Origin: Fastidiosipila sp963510375 | GTDB lineage: Bacteria > Bacillota > Clostridia > Saccharofermentanales > Fastidiosipilaceae | Reading direction: 5' to 3' | Assembly: GCA_963510375.1 (NCBI GenBank) | Contig: CAUPES010000001.1 | Location: 149,976 to 213,975, forward strand | Length of the DNA: 64,000 nucleotides | In this document: positions 52,953 through 61,788 of the stretch, in pieces | Position numbering within the stretch: position 1 is the first letter of the stretch | Layout: every line of letters begins with the position of its first letter | Made by a program: the position numbers and the translations under genes | The notes under the pieces: model-generated | Seen by the model: only the letters and a program-made list of their open reading frames with translations | Databases searched by the model: none | What the model was told of the DNA's origin: nothing

Positions 52953-53027
52953 ATATACCTCCTAGTATAGAATCATTTAGTTTAGTTTTATTTTTATAAA
53001 GTTTTACAAATTTATATATTATAAACT

Positions 53028-53846
53028 TTATTCTTCTTCATCAGAATACTCATCGTCATCGTCTTCGTATTCTGCGTCGTCCTCGTAGTCTTCAAAATCT
53101 TCTGAATCGTCACCTTCGTTGGCCATTAACTCTTCAGCAGCGATTGTTTCTTCACTATCTTGGAATCCTTGTCTACCTTCGATAACTGCGTTAGCCATTA
53201 CGCCAGCGATTAATTTAATAGCACGAATTGCATCATCATTTCCTGGTATAACGTAATCTGTTACATCAGGATTACAGTTTGTATCAACAATAGCGATAAT
53301 AGGAATATTTAATTTTTGAGCTTCTTTTACTGCAATATCTTCATGTTCTGTATCTACAATGAATAATGCATCTGGTAGACCATTCATGTCTTTGATACCA
53401 CCTAAGTTTTTCTCTAATTTTTCACGCTCTAGTAATAAACCTGAAACTTCTTTCTTTGGTAGAAGATCAAATGTACCATCTTCTTCCATTTGCTCTAATT
53501 CTTTAAGACGTGCAATTCTCTTTTTAATTGTAGTGTAGTTTGTTAAAGTACCACCTAACCAACGGTTATTAATGTAGTATTGACCACATCTTTCTGCTTC
53601 TTCACGAATTGCGTCTTGAGCTTGTTTCTTTGTACCTACAAATAGGATTTTTCCATTGTTTTCTGCGATAGAACGTACATAATCATATGCGTCTTCTACC
53701 ATTTTGATGGATTTCTCTAAATCGATGATGTGAATACCATTACGCTCTGTATATATGTATGGTTTCATCAAAGGATTCCATCTCTTAGTTTGGTGTCCAA
53801 AATGCACACCAGCTTCCAACAATTGTTTCATTGATATAACTGACAT
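53028..53846 (-). CDS. rpsB: 30S ribosomal protein S2
   Basis: uS2 on the solvent side of the 30S subunit. The N-terminus MKQLLEAGVHFGHQTKRWNP and the GTLTNYTTIKKRI, PDALFIVDTEHE and IPIIAIVDTNCNP segments are conserved. The C-terminus is an unusually acidic tail of about 45 residues (almost all Asp/Glu with Tyr). AGGAGG precedes the start. A promoter and hairpin leader lie upstream. Confidence 0.97.
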   Translation of the reverse strand: MSVISMKQLLEAGVHFGHQTKRWNPLMKPYIYTERNGIHIIDLEKSIKMVEDAYDYVRSIAENNGKILFVGTKKQAQDAIREEAERCGQYYINNRWLGGTLTNYTTIKKRIARLKELEQMEEDGTFDLLPKKEVSGLLLEREKLEKNLGGIKDMNGLPDALFIVDTEHEDIAVKEAQKLNIPIIAIVDTNCNPDVTDYVIPGNDDAIRAIKLIAGVMANAVIEGRQGFQDSEETIAAEELMANEGDDSEDFEDYEDDAEYEDDDDEYSDEEE

Positions 53847-53870
53847 ATTCTCTACCTCCTGTTATGCCTC

Positions 53871-53923
53871 CATAGTCTGTAAAATTATTACGTTTAAATT
53901 TACGCACAGGATAACAGACTATG
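53871..53923 (-). promoter_or_regulatory. Inverted repeat in the rpsB leader
   Basis: On the minus strand CATAGTCTGT (53923-53914) can pair with ACAGACTATG (53880-53871), closing a 33-nt loop just before the GGAGG/AGGAGG segments in front of rpsB. It may act in autoregulation by S2; this is inference from position only. Confidence 0.5.
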
Positions 53924-53942
53924 TGTGTAATAATCGCTAAGC

Positions 53943-53971
53943 ATGATATCACAGAAAAAAACTTATAGCAA
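53943..53971 (-). promoter_or_regulatory. rpsB promoter (extended -10)
   Basis: On the minus strand TTGCTA (53971-53966), 17-bp spacer ending in TGA, TATCAT (53948-53943): a good sigma-A promoter with a TGn extension. Confidence 0.7.
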
Positions 53972-54043
53972 GCCCATTATTATGCTAATTTGAGCAAGTA
54001 CTTCTCTATATAAAATTAAGTAATTATAAAATGTTAAATTTGA

Positions 54044-54298
54044 TTAAGCACCGTAGAATTCTTTAACTTCATCAAAGTTTATAGTAATGCTGTCATCATC
54101 CAAGATAAATGTTGGGATACCTATTGCACCATGTTCTTTAACTGGTTTATAAATTTCTTTACTATCTCTCATTTTAAGAAATTCTTTTAAATTTTTTGTT
54201 TTAGCTAGATCTAAAAACTCATAAGTAATACCTAATGAATCTAATTCAGCTTTCGCACTTATACAATTTGAACAATCTTGAGTTCCGTAAATAATCAC
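54044..54298 (-). CDS. Glutaredoxin/NrdH-like thiol-disulfide protein
   Basis: An 84-residue thioredoxin-fold protein with the redox pair C9-S-N-C12 after YGTQD, the cis-proline loop GIPTF, and the family length of glutaredoxin-like proteins. The CSNC site is not the classic CPYC of GSH-dependent glutaredoxins, so it may be reduced by thioredoxin reductase. It stands alone between rpsB and a tRNA. Substrate unknown. Confidence 0.85.
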   Translation of the reverse strand: MIIYGTQDCSNCISAKAELDSLGITYEFLDLAKTKNLKEFLKMRDSKEIYKPVKEHGAIGIPTFILDDDSITINFDEVKEFYGA

Positions 54299-54432
54299 CT
54301 TTATTTCTCCTTTGTAATTTTTATTTTTACAATTAAAATTTTATCATTAATTATTTTTAAAAGTGTATCTTAGACAGAATAAAATATTAATCTTTTGCGA
54401 ATCTTTTGTGTTTTTGTAATGAGTTTGGCTGA

Positions 54433-54465
54433 AAATAAAAAAGCTAGTAAAAAATTTACTAGCTT
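54433..54465 (-). terminator. Rho-independent terminator of tRNA-Ser
   Basis: A perfect 11-bp stem (AAGCTAGTAAA at 54465-54455 on the minus strand with TTTACTAGCTT at 54451-54441), followed by TTTTATTTTC. Confidence 0.9.
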
Positions 54466-54470
54466 AACAA

Positions 54471-54561
54471 TGGCGGAGAGCAAGGGATTTGAACCCTCGA
54501 AACGCTACTAACGTTTACACGAGTTCCAGTCGTGCGCCTTAAGCCACTCAGCCAACTCTCC
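54471..54561 (-). tRNA. tRNA-Ser (anticodon GGA)
   Basis: Class II tRNA on the minus strand: acceptor GGAGAGT with GCTCTCC, anticodon stem CACGA/TCGTG with loop CTGGAAC giving anticodon GGA, a long variable arm (AAACGTTAGTAGCGTTT), T arm GAGGGTTCAAATCCCTT, discriminator G and encoded CCA. Reads UCC and UCU. Confidence 0.96.
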
Positions 54562-54583
54562 AAAACCTAATTATTGTGCAAGA

Positions 54584-54612
54584 ATCTTATCACAGTAAAA
54601 ATTTATAGTCAA
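54584..54612 (-). promoter_or_regulatory. Promoter of tRNA-Ser
   Basis: On the minus strand TTGACT (54612-54607), 17-bp spacer ending TGA, TAAGAT (54589-54584), about 20 bases before the tRNA 5' end. Confidence 0.7.
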
Positions 54613-55605
54613 TTACACTTCATTTTCATTTTCTAAGACATGAGGGTTTTTAGCAAAGAAATCTGCTAACACCTCTCTTGCTGAAGCAGTATCTTTAGTA
54701 TCCATTAAAGCAACTCGAAGGTCACTAGCACCTTTAAATTCTTTAATATAAATCTTATAAAACCTATTCAAAATTTTACTTAGTTGTTGCTCTTCCAAAG
54801 TTAGCTTATCATATGTGTCCAAGTGATAATACAAAAGATCGATATATTCTTGATATGATCTTGTTCTGACCTCAGGGGCAAATGCGAAGGGATTCTTAAA
54901 CACACCTCTACCAATCATGATGCCATCAATACCATACTTTTGGTAAAGCTCCATTCCTGTTTTGTAATCTGAAATATCACCATTTATAGTAATTAGTGTC
55001 TCAGGAGCTATTTTATCTCTGAGTTTTATTATTTCAGGTATTAACTCCCAATGTGCAGGAACTTTACTCATTTCTTTTTTGGTTCTTAAGTGAATAGATA
55101 GATTGGCAATATCTTGTTCAAGAATATGACTTAACCATGGTTTCCATTCGGAAATTTTAGAATATCCAAGTCTAGTTTTTACACTAACTGGAAGTCCTGA
55201 AATTTTTGATGATTGAATAATTTCAGCAGCTTCATCTGGTCTTTTAATTAAGCCTGCACCTCTACCATTTTTTACAACATTTTTAGCAGGACAACCCATG
55301 TTAATATCGAAGCCTTTAAAACCTCTTTCTGCCATACCAATACTCATAGCTGAATAAGTGTCAGGATTATCACCCCAAACATGTGCTACCATTGGTTGTT
55401 CATCTTCTGTGTAAAATAATCTTCCGTTTAAACTATCCCTGCCTTCAGAGTGCACGTAACTTAAACTATTTGTAAATTCAGTGAAAAAGACATCTGGTCT
55501 GGCAGCTTTTGCTATTACATGACGAAAAACCGAGTCAGTGACATCTTCCATTGGTGCAAGCACAAAGAAAGGTTTAGGTAAAGTTTTCCAAAAATTTTCT
55601 TCCAT
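54613..55605 (-). CDS. tRNA-dihydrouridine synthase
   Basis: FMN enzyme reducing uridines in the D-loop. The FMN-barrel start FFVLAPMEDVTDSVFR, the catalytic cysteine C105 in DINMGCPAKNV, the GAGLIKRP loop, VKTRLGY and MIGRGVFKNPF are all seen. Length 330 aa is typical. The stop lies next to the -35 of the tRNA-Ser promoter. Which D position it modifies cannot be told. Confidence 0.93.
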   Translation of the reverse strand: MEENFWKTLPKPFFVLAPMEDVTDSVFRHVIAKAARPDVFFTEFTNSLSYVHSEGRDSLNGRLFYTEDEQPMVAHVWGDNPDTYSAMSIGMAERGFKGFDINMGCPAKNVVKNGRGAGLIKRPDEAAEIIQSSKISGLPVSVKTRLGYSKISEWKPWLSHILEQDIANLSIHLRTKKEMSKVPAHWELIPEIIKLRDKIAPETLITINGDISDYKTGMELYQKYGIDGIMIGRGVFKNPFAFAPEVRTRSYQEYIDLLYYHLDTYDKLTLEEQQLSKILNRFYKIYIKEFKGASDLRVALMDTKDTASAREVLADFFAKNPHVLENENEV

Positions 55606-55661
55606 AATTATTCCTCAAAGTATTTTAAAATAAGCAAATGTTTTATATTTATATATTTAGT

Positions 55662-57002
55662 TTATTCTTTATTAGCTACAGAAAGTGGCTTTTTAATTTT
55701 GCTGTAAGTGATCAAGTAAATGGTGCACACTATCCATATTACTGGTTCTGTAAAGTACACAACACTATAACCAAAAGCAGGTATAAGAATAAACCCAGAT
55801 ACTATCTTGAAAGCTAACTCAATCCCACTTGACACTAATGCAGCAGCTCTTTTCCCTACACCTTGTAACGCAGTTCTATAAATTATAAATATTGTTAATG
55901 GTACAAAACAGATTGCGTGTGTGAGGAAATTAAATGATGCTACATTAATGATTTCTGGATTAGATGTATCTGTTATTAAGACAACAAATTGCTTGCCAAA
56001 GAAGATTGCAACAAGTAATGTAAAGGCAGACCAAATAAATCCTAAATATAGAGATTTTCTATTGCCCTCTTCGATTCGGTCCATTCTACCTGCTCCCCAG
56101 TTTTGGCTGATGAAAGTTGAGTTAGCAGTTGCAATGGATGATATAACCATAACAAACATGATAATAATCCTTCTAGAGGCTGCGTGAGCTGTAATAATTA
56201 CATCACCTAGATTATTGACAGCACTAGAATAAATTACAGAACCAAGATCAATAAAGCTAAACATTAGTGCCATAGCAAAACCACTAGACAGTAGTTCTTT
56301 TATAGTTGAAGCTTCAAATTTCCAATCTTCTTTGTATGGTAAATAGACTCTATAGCTTCTATAAACATTAATTCCAGCAAGAACCGCTGAAATACCTTGG
56401 GAAACTACAGTAGCAATTGCCGCACCGGCTATACCCCATTGAAAAATGACAACAAGCAATAAATTTAAGATAATATTCAGTACTGTAGAAATAATTAAGT
56501 AAAATAGTGGTGATTTGGAATTACCAAATGCTCTCATAATTCCGGCAAACATGTTATACATGATTGTAGTTATCATACCTACAGTAAGTATAATAATATA
56601 AATATAAGCATCTTCAAAAATAGCTTTTGGAACGTTCATCATTCTGAGAACAGGTCCCATAAAAACTGAAGTTAATACAGATATTATCAAAGTAATGATA
56701 AGATTTAAAGAAATAGTTGAAGCTATGCTTTTTCTTAGTTGTTCTAAATTATTGGATCCAAAATTATTCGCAATATTAATTGCAAATCCATTGTTTAAGC
56801 CAATAGAGAAATTAATAATCAATCCAGCTAAAGCTGAGGTGGCTCCAACAGCAGCAATTGCATGATCACCAATTGAGTATCCTAATACAACCGTGTCAAA
56901 TATGGAGTATAACTGCTGAAATATATTACCTATGAATAAAGGTATAGCAAATTTTAATAATAATTCTAGGACATTGCCCTTGGTCATATTTTTTGTTTGC
57001 AT
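55662..57002 (-). CDS. MATE family efflux transporter
   Basis: Na+ or H+ driven drug/metabolite exporter of the MATE family. About 12 transmembrane segments, with the typical N-terminus MTKGNVLELLLKFAIPLFIGN and internal twofold similarity. I prefer ATG 57002 (MQTKNMTKG), which has a purine-rich GTGGGGAAG before it and matches family starts; an in-frame ATG at 57044 would add 14 polar residues. Substrate cannot be inferred. It stands between the Dus gene and the copper operon. Confidence 0.92.
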   Translation of the reverse strand: MQTKNMTKGNVLELLLKFAIPLFIGNIFQQLYSIFDTVVLGYSIGDHAIAAVGATSALAGLIINFSIGLNNGFAINIANNFGSNNLEQLRKSIASTISLNLIITLIISVLTSVFMGPVLRMMNVPKAIFEDAYIYIIILTVGMITTIMYNMFAGIMRAFGNSKSPLFYLIISTVLNIILNLLLVVIFQWGIAGAAIATVVSQGISAVLAGINVYRSYRVYLPYKEDWKFEASTIKELLSSGFAMALMFSFIDLGSVIYSSAVNNLGDVIITAHAASRRIIIMFVMVISSIATANSTFISQNWGAGRMDRIEEGNRKSLYLGFIWSAFTLLVAIFFGKQFVVLITDTSNPEIINVASFNFLTHAICFVPLTIFIIYRTALQGVGKRAAALVSSGIELAFKIVSGFILIPAFGYSVVYFTEPVIWIVCTIYLITYSKIKKPLSVANKE

Positions 57003-57101
57003 ATCTTCCCCACTTTTCCCTTTTTGACTCTCTTTTTTATTCATTTTAAAATTAAAATCGAGATATATTCTAGCAGAGATTAAAAAATATTGAGAGTCAT
57101 T

Positions 57102-57542
57102 TTAACAATTACATTGCCCTGGATTACATTGGCAAATTATCTGCTCAGGTGCAGACAAGGCTTTTGTTTCTAATGTTTTGATTAATTCTGCTATATCAGT
57201 TTTTGATAATTCAATATTATTTATTAGATTATTTAGTAAATCTCCGTAATTCTTTGTACACGCATTGTTTAATACTGAAATTAACTCGTTTGCTAAGTGA
57301 GTAGATTCAGATATATTTGAAAAATAAAGATACTTATTCCCCTCTGCTTCTACTCTGAGATAGGATTTCTTCAATAGCCTATTTAAAAGAGTTTTGATAG
57401 TAGCAGGTTTCCAATCAAAATCAGGTGATAAGTTCTGGATTATTTGAGAACTTGATAAACCCTCGTGAGCCCAAATAACTCGTATAACTTGCCATTCAGC
57501 TTCTGAAATATTACTTTCAATTTTATGTGAATTTGAATCCAT
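57102..57542 (-). CDS. copY: CopY-type copper-responsive repressor
   Basis: BlaI/MecI/CopY-family winged-helix repressor. The HTH region (LSSSQIIQNL...KPATIKTLLNRLLKK) is followed by a dimerisation helix, and the protein ends in CQCNPGQCNC, the C-x-C-x4-C-x-C Cu(I)/Zn hook of CopY that switches DNA binding. Length 146 aa is typical. It is the second gene of the operon behind copB (15-base gap). The matching cop box lies upstream of copB, implying autoregulation. Confidence 0.94.
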   Translation of the reverse strand: MDSNSHKIESNISEAEWQVIRVIWAHEGLSSSQIIQNLSPDFDWKPATIKTLLNRLLKKSYLRVEAEGNKYLYFSNISESTHLANELISVLNNACTKNYGDLLNNLINNIELSKTDIAELIKTLETKALSAPEQIICQCNPGQCNC

Positions 57543-57557
57543 TAAAGTTGTTCCTTT

Positions 57558-59663
57558 TTATTCTAAATTTAAGTCCATAGCATTAATAGCTACTATTATA
57601 GTTGATAAAGACATTAATATTGCACCTATTGCTGGTGTTATAGTAATTCCTGCCCAGGCTAAAGCTCCCGCTGCTAGTGGGATTGCTATAAAATTATATC
57701 CTGCTCCCCAGAATAGATTTTGCTTAACTTTTCTCTGAGTATTGTGAGAAAGTTTTATAAATGATTCTAGATCTTTAGGTTCTGAGTTTAGTAGAATAAC
57801 ATCAGCTGAATCAAGAGCTACTTTAGTACCGGTACCAATAGCTACACCAAGGTCAGCTAGTTTTAATGCTGGAGCATCATTGACACCATCACCCAACATA
57901 ATAACTTTCTTGTCATCAGATTGAAGTTTCTTTATTAATGCATATTTATCTTCAGGAGTTTGTTGAGCAAGGTATTTAATACCTAATTTATCTGCTACTG
58001 ATTTAGCAACAGCCTCATTATCACCGGTAGCCATAATAATCTTTAGCTCATTTTCTTTAAGGCTTTTAATTAAAGAGAATGAACTTTCTTTAATTTGATC
58101 ACCAAGAGAGATAATTGCAATAGCCTCGTTGTCTTTGGTCAAAACTGAGCTTGTGTATGCTTCATCGTTGTTTAACTCTAAACTCTCATTATTTAAATTA
58201 TCTTTGAAAGAGTTTAAACTTATTAATTCGTAGTTTGAGTTCATATATCTACCAATAACTCCCTTGCCTTTAATTGTTTCACTTGAGTCAAATTGAGTTA
58301 TTCTAATACTATTATCTTCTGCATATTTAATTATTGCTTGAGCTATGGGATGACTAGATCCAGATTCTATACCAGCTAATAAACTATATATTTCTGTTTC
58401 ATTATAATTATCGTTTAGAATTTCCAAGTCCATTATTTTGAACTCACCATCGGTTAGAGTTCCTGTTTTGTCTAATACGATAACATTTGATTTTTCTGCG
58501 ATACTGTAAGCTTCTCTGTTTTTAAGTAAAATACCATGTTTTGCACCCAAGGATGATGATTTAGCCATTACTAGTGGAATAGCTAAACCTAAGGCGTGTG
58601 GACAGGCTATAACTAAGGTCGTTACCATATACATAATACCTGTAGGAAAATCAGTAACAAAACTCCAGGCAATTAATGAAACTAATGCTGCAAAAATTGA
58701 TATGTAGAATAAATATTCTGAAATTTTATTGGCTAAATTTTCACCACGAGAACCTTGATTTTGAGCTTCTTTTAATAGATTTTTGATTTGATAAATATAA
58801 GATTTATCTTGATCCGAATTAACTTGAATTTTTATTCTATTATTACCATTAGTTGATCCAGCAATAACTCGGTCTCCGATAGTTTTATAAACTGATTTAC
58901 TTTCACCAGTTAATAACGCTTCGTTAACTCTTGTCTCACCTTCAATTATTTTTGCATCAGCTGGAATACCTTCTCCCGCTTGCACCTCAAGCACATCACC
59001 TTTTTTAATTTCTGAAATACTAATTTCTTTAATTCTATTGTCACCTTGAATTAAACGTGCAGATTTTGGTAAAAGCTCTAGTAAAGAATCTTCAGCACTT
59101 CCAGCTTTACCCACAGCTTTCATTTCTAGCCAGTGTCCTAGTAACATGATTAAAATTAATGAAGCAAATTCAAAGAAAAAATCCATAATTTCGTTACTTA
59201 AAGTGTAGCGAAGAATAACAGCAAACACGCTGTATATATAAGATACAGATAATCCGAGTGAAACTAAGGACATCATGCCGGGAGATTTTTGCTTAAACTC
59301 GGAAATTAAACCATTAAAAAATGGTTTACCACCAATGAATAAAAGGAATGTGGCTAGAAAAATAGCTAATATATCCGAGTACGGGAAAGTAAATTGAAAT
59401 GGTAATTTCATCCCCATCATTGGAGAAATAAGCATTAATAAAATTCCTGGAATAAGTGAAATTACGAATAATTGTTTAAAATTTCCGTGATGACTGTGAT
59501 CGTGATGGTCATGATGATCGTGATGCTCATGGTTGTGATGATCATGATGGTCATGGTTGCCATGTCGGTTATGATTTGTATGATTAGCGTGGTGCTCATG
59601 AGCAATCTCATTATTTTTAGTATGATTTGAAGTGTTCTCTTGATTATTAGAATAGTCTCTCAT
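57558..59663 (-). CDS. copB: Copper-exporting P1B-type ATPase, CopB (CPH) type
   Basis: P-type ATPase expelling copper. The first ~60 residues are extremely His-rich (HHxH repeats), a metal-binding extension. Then come eight transmembrane segments with the ion-site CPH at 354-356 (CopB class, P1B-3, unlike CPC of CopA), the TGES actuator motif (252-255), DKTGT phosphorylation site (398-402) and GDGVNDAPAL hinge. No Cys-x-x-Cys heavy-metal domain is present. Length 701 aa fits. Cotranscribed with copY and controlled by the cop box upstream. Confidence 0.95.
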   Translation of the reverse strand: MRDYSNNQENTSNHTKNNEIAHEHHANHTNHNRHGNHDHHDHHNHEHHDHHDHHDHSHHGNFKQLFVISLIPGILLMLISPMMGMKLPFQFTFPYSDILAIFLATFLLFIGGKPFFNGLISEFKQKSPGMMSLVSLGLSVSYIYSVFAVILRYTLSNEIMDFFFEFASLILIMLLGHWLEMKAVGKAGSAEDSLLELLPKSARLIQGDNRIKEISISEIKKGDVLEVQAGEGIPADAKIIEGETRVNEALLTGESKSVYKTIGDRVIAGSTNGNNRIKIQVNSDQDKSYIYQIKNLLKEAQNQGSRGENLANKISEYLFYISIFAALVSLIAWSFVTDFPTGIMYMVTTLVIACPHALGLAIPLVMAKSSSLGAKHGILLKNREAYSIAEKSNVIVLDKTGTLTDGEFKIMDLEILNDNYNETEIYSLLAGIESGSSHPIAQAIIKYAEDNSIRITQFDSSETIKGKGVIGRYMNSNYELISLNSFKDNLNNESLELNNDEAYTSSVLTKDNEAIAIISLGDQIKESSFSLIKSLKENELKIIMATGDNEAVAKSVADKLGIKYLAQQTPEDKYALIKKLQSDDKKVIMLGDGVNDAPALKLADLGVAIGTGTKVALDSADVILLNSEPKDLESFIKLSHNTQRKVKQNLFWGAGYNFIAIPLAAGALAWAGITITPAIGAILMSLSTIIVAINAMDLNLE

Positions 59664-59693
59664 TAATTATTTACCTTCCCTTGTTCTATAATG

Positions 59694-59721
59694 ATAATAA
59701 TATTCTACAAAACGTTTACAA
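59694..59721 (-). promoter_or_regulatory. copB-copY promoter
   Basis: On the minus strand TTGTAA (59721-59716), 16-bp spacer, TATTAT (59699-59694). The -35 lies inside the cop box, so repressor binding would block polymerase. Confidence 0.5.
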
Positions 59722-59730
59722 ATGTAAACG
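59713..59730. promoter_or_regulatory. Cop box (CopY operator)
   Basis: CGTTTACA-AA-TGTAAACG is an inverted repeat with perfect 8-bp arms whose core TACAAATGTA (59717-59726) fits the cop-box consensus TACAnnTGTA of Gram-positive CopY repressors. About 50 bases before the copB start. Confidence 0.9.
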
Positions 59731-59776
59731 TAACAAATGAAACATAATTTTAATTAAGAAGTTTGTTCTAGTTTTC

Positions 59777-59811
59777 AAAAAATAAAGAGCTGTATATTTT
59801 ATACAACTCTT
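59777..59811 (-). terminator. Rho-independent terminator after the FUSC-like gene
   Basis: On the minus strand AAGAGTTGTATA pairs with TATACAGCTCTT with one mismatch, followed by TTATTTTTTG. Confidence 0.8.
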
Positions 59812-59835
59812 GAATATAATCAATTAAATCTATGA

Positions 59836-60426
59836 TTAATTAATACTTAACTTTTGCTCAGCATTATATTTAAGTTCATCTATCTTTTTCCCAAAATAAT
59901 TTAAGAATGGTAACCAATTAATAAATAAAGATAAACTTAAACCTATTACAGTATCTACAGTTCTAAAAAATGCATATTGAGCGGGGTTCTCATAGGCAGA
60001 CCCGAGAGTGATCAAAACGTAAACAATGCAAGCAATTAATACAGAGCTTTGACTTTTCATAAATAGTAGAAGTTTAATTAAAGGTATACAAAGTAAACTT
60101 ATAAGGCAAATATAAATTAGAGATGTTCGTTCTATATTGAAATGTATAAGTAATCTAATTGTTAAATAGGCATATATACCTGCAATTACAGTACCCTTTA
60201 TTCGGCTTAAAGATTTTTGCAAAGAAGATTTAAAATCAACTTGCATTCCGACAACTACCGCAATGGCAGCATGAGTTATGTTATTTCTGGATAACGGTGT
60301 TAAAGAAAAAATAAGTGCAACAATAAATATCCCTAAAGAAGTTTTTAAAATTCTCATACCAGGAATTAGTAGTATAGATTGATATTTAGTTTTTTCTACA
60401 AATGTTAATTTGGGTTCTTTATTCAT
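59836..60426 (-). CDS. FUSC/aromatic acid exporter-like (DUF939-type) membrane protein
   Basis: An integral membrane protein (196 aa) with about five hydrophobic segments and the family-like IKGTVIAGIYAYLTIRLLI and FRTVDTVIGLSLSLFINWL stretches seen in the N-terminal membrane domain of ArAE/FUSC proteins. The cytosolic domain of longer members is missing, so it is a membrane-only type. Substrate is unknown. It has its own terminator and is the last gene of the core-like block before the accessory region. Confidence 0.7.
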   Translation of the reverse strand: MNKEPKLTFVEKTKYQSILLIPGMRILKTSLGIFIVALIFSLTPLSRNNITHAAIAVVVGMQVDFKSSLQKSLSRIKGTVIAGIYAYLTIRLLIHFNIERTSLIYICLISLLCIPLIKLLLFMKSQSSVLIACIVYVLITLGSAYENPAQYAFFRTVDTVIGLSLSLFINWLPFLNYFGKKIDELKYNAEQKLSIN

Positions 60427-60456
60427 TTTTACTCCTTTGTTTATACAAGAATCAGC

Positions 60457-60858
60457 TTAACTTTCATGCAGATATATTTTTATTTTTATCTTATACCACT
60501 TACCTAGCAATTCAATTTTTACTATTTTTGCAAAAAGAACTTTTCCTGCATCCATTAGTCTAGAAAAAATAATATTGTCTTGGCGTGGTACATAACCGAT
60601 TTTTTCTTGTGTTAGAGTTTCTATACGGATAGCTTGTGGATCAGTTTCATTATCTGGTTCACGATAAAAAACTAATCGGTCATCTTCTTTTAATTTCTCT
60701 ACTATAGATTCAATATTCTCAATAAAACTTGTTCCTGCTACATGACTATCAAAAAGATAAATATCTCTTTCATAAGGTTTTGGTAAATCTAATCCAGTTT
60801 TTTGCTTTATTAAATACTCTATTAAATTTTCTTGCTCTTTTTTTACCAATTCATTCAT
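60457..60858 (-). CDS. HIRAN-domain protein
   Basis: Residues about 30-130 form a HIRAN domain, visible in the FDSHVAGTSF start, the YREPDNETDPQAIRIE segment and KIGYVPRQDN. HIRAN domains bind DNA ends or fork structures in helicases such as HLTF and also occur alone near mobile or repair genes. A charged N-terminal helix precedes it. Its start overlaps the upstream J-domain-like gene by 8 bases, so the two are coupled. Function is not known. Confidence 0.85.
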   Translation of the reverse strand: MNELVKKEQENLIEYLIKQKTGLDLPKPYERDIYLFDSHVAGTSFIENIESIVEKLKEDDRLVFYREPDNETDPQAIRIETLTQEKIGYVPRQDNIIFSRLMDAGKVLFAKIVKIELLGKWYKIKIKIYLHES

Positions 60859-61660
60859 ACTTTTTACCTAACAATTCAATTATATATTCTTCTTGTGTTT
60901 TTACGGCTTCGTCATAGCTGCCTAAAATATCTTCCAATTCATTCTTTTTATTTGTTCTTTTCTCATCATCTTCTAGGAAAGTTTTCCAAGTGTATGGAGG
61001 GTTCAATTTAATCAATTCAATGTTTTTTTGAATTTCTTCTACTAAATCTTCTAGTCTTTTTACTTCATCTTTCAATTTGTTCGTAGGAATGGAATCTATA
61101 TTGTCTATATTTCCACTGGTGACTATGTCATTTATTATTTGTATGGTAGTTAAATCACCATTTTCATATGCTTCAGTAGCCTTATAAAATAGTTCTTGTT
61201 GTTCTTCAGTAATTGAAGGATTAATATCCGGGTGTATTATTTTTACAATTTCCTTGTAAAGCTTTTTTATAAGCTTAGAATCTTCATCTGATAAGGTCTC
61301 TAACTCAGCTCGTTTTAAGGCATCATTCATTTCATGAATCTTTTCAGTTAATTTCTTTGTATATTCAACAAATTCTTCATCAAGTTGATTTTCTATTTCT
61401 TTCATTTTAATTTTTTCTTGACGATTCTTCTTTGCTTGAATTAATTCTCTTTTTCTACGTAAACGTAGATACTCGCAATAGGCTTTATATATTCTATATT
61501 CAAGGTTGCCAAACTCAAGTAAATATTCAATTTTTAAATTTTCACAAACTACAAATTTAAGATGGTCTCTTTCAAAAATTAATTCTTCTAGAGCATTTCT
61601 CAATTCTTGAATTCTATCCTTAGCTTTTTTATACTCTTGAAACTCAATTATTTGACTCAT
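60851..61660 (-). CDS. Coiled-coil protein with J-domain-like HPD motif
   Basis: ATG 61660 (MSQIIEFQEYKK) is used because GGAGG stands 5 nt upstream. Residues about 8-110 are a charged alpha-helical, coiled-coil-like region. Residues about 125-180 resemble a DnaJ J-domain: LYKEIVKIIHPDINP with HPD at 143-145, then ELFYKATEAYENGD. A second coiled coil follows. There is no G/F region or zinc domain, so it is a class III-type J protein, perhaps recruiting DnaK to the partner HIRAN protein (inference). Accessory-type gene. Confidence 0.75.
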   Translation of the reverse strand: MSQIIEFQEYKKAKDRIQELRNALEELIFERDHLKFVVCENLKIEYLLEFGNLEYRIYKAYCEYLRLRRKRELIQAKKNRQEKIKMKEIENQLDEEFVEYTKKLTEKIHEMNDALKRAELETLSDEDSKLIKKLYKEIVKIIHPDINPSITEEQQELFYKATEAYENGDLTTIQIINDIVTSGNIDNIDSIPTNKLKDEVKRLEDLVEEIQKNIELIKLNPPYTWKTFLEDDEKRTNKKNELEDILGSYDEAVKTQEEYIIELLGKKYE

Positions 61661-61710
61661 GGAGCCCTCCAAGTTTGATTAATATTAACTAATATAGTTA
61701 ATTATTATCT

Positions 61711-61788
61711 CTAAAAAATAGAGTTAATCACAATAGATAAAATAGCACAAAACCATAATACTTTACTCATGGTTGGCATTATATCCAT
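61711..61788 (-). CDS. Possible 25-residue hydrophobic peptide
   Basis: ATG 61788 has GGAGG 4 nt upstream and encodes MDIMPTMSKVLWFCAILSIV plus a short NSIF end, ending at TAG 61711. It has a single membrane-like stretch. The same frame stays open for about 16 codons upstream (LYLQLAVRVAREDWGGL), so it could instead be the tail of a decayed gene. Too short to support a function. Confidence 0.25.
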   Translation of the reverse strand: MDIMPTMSKVLWFCAILSIVINSIF

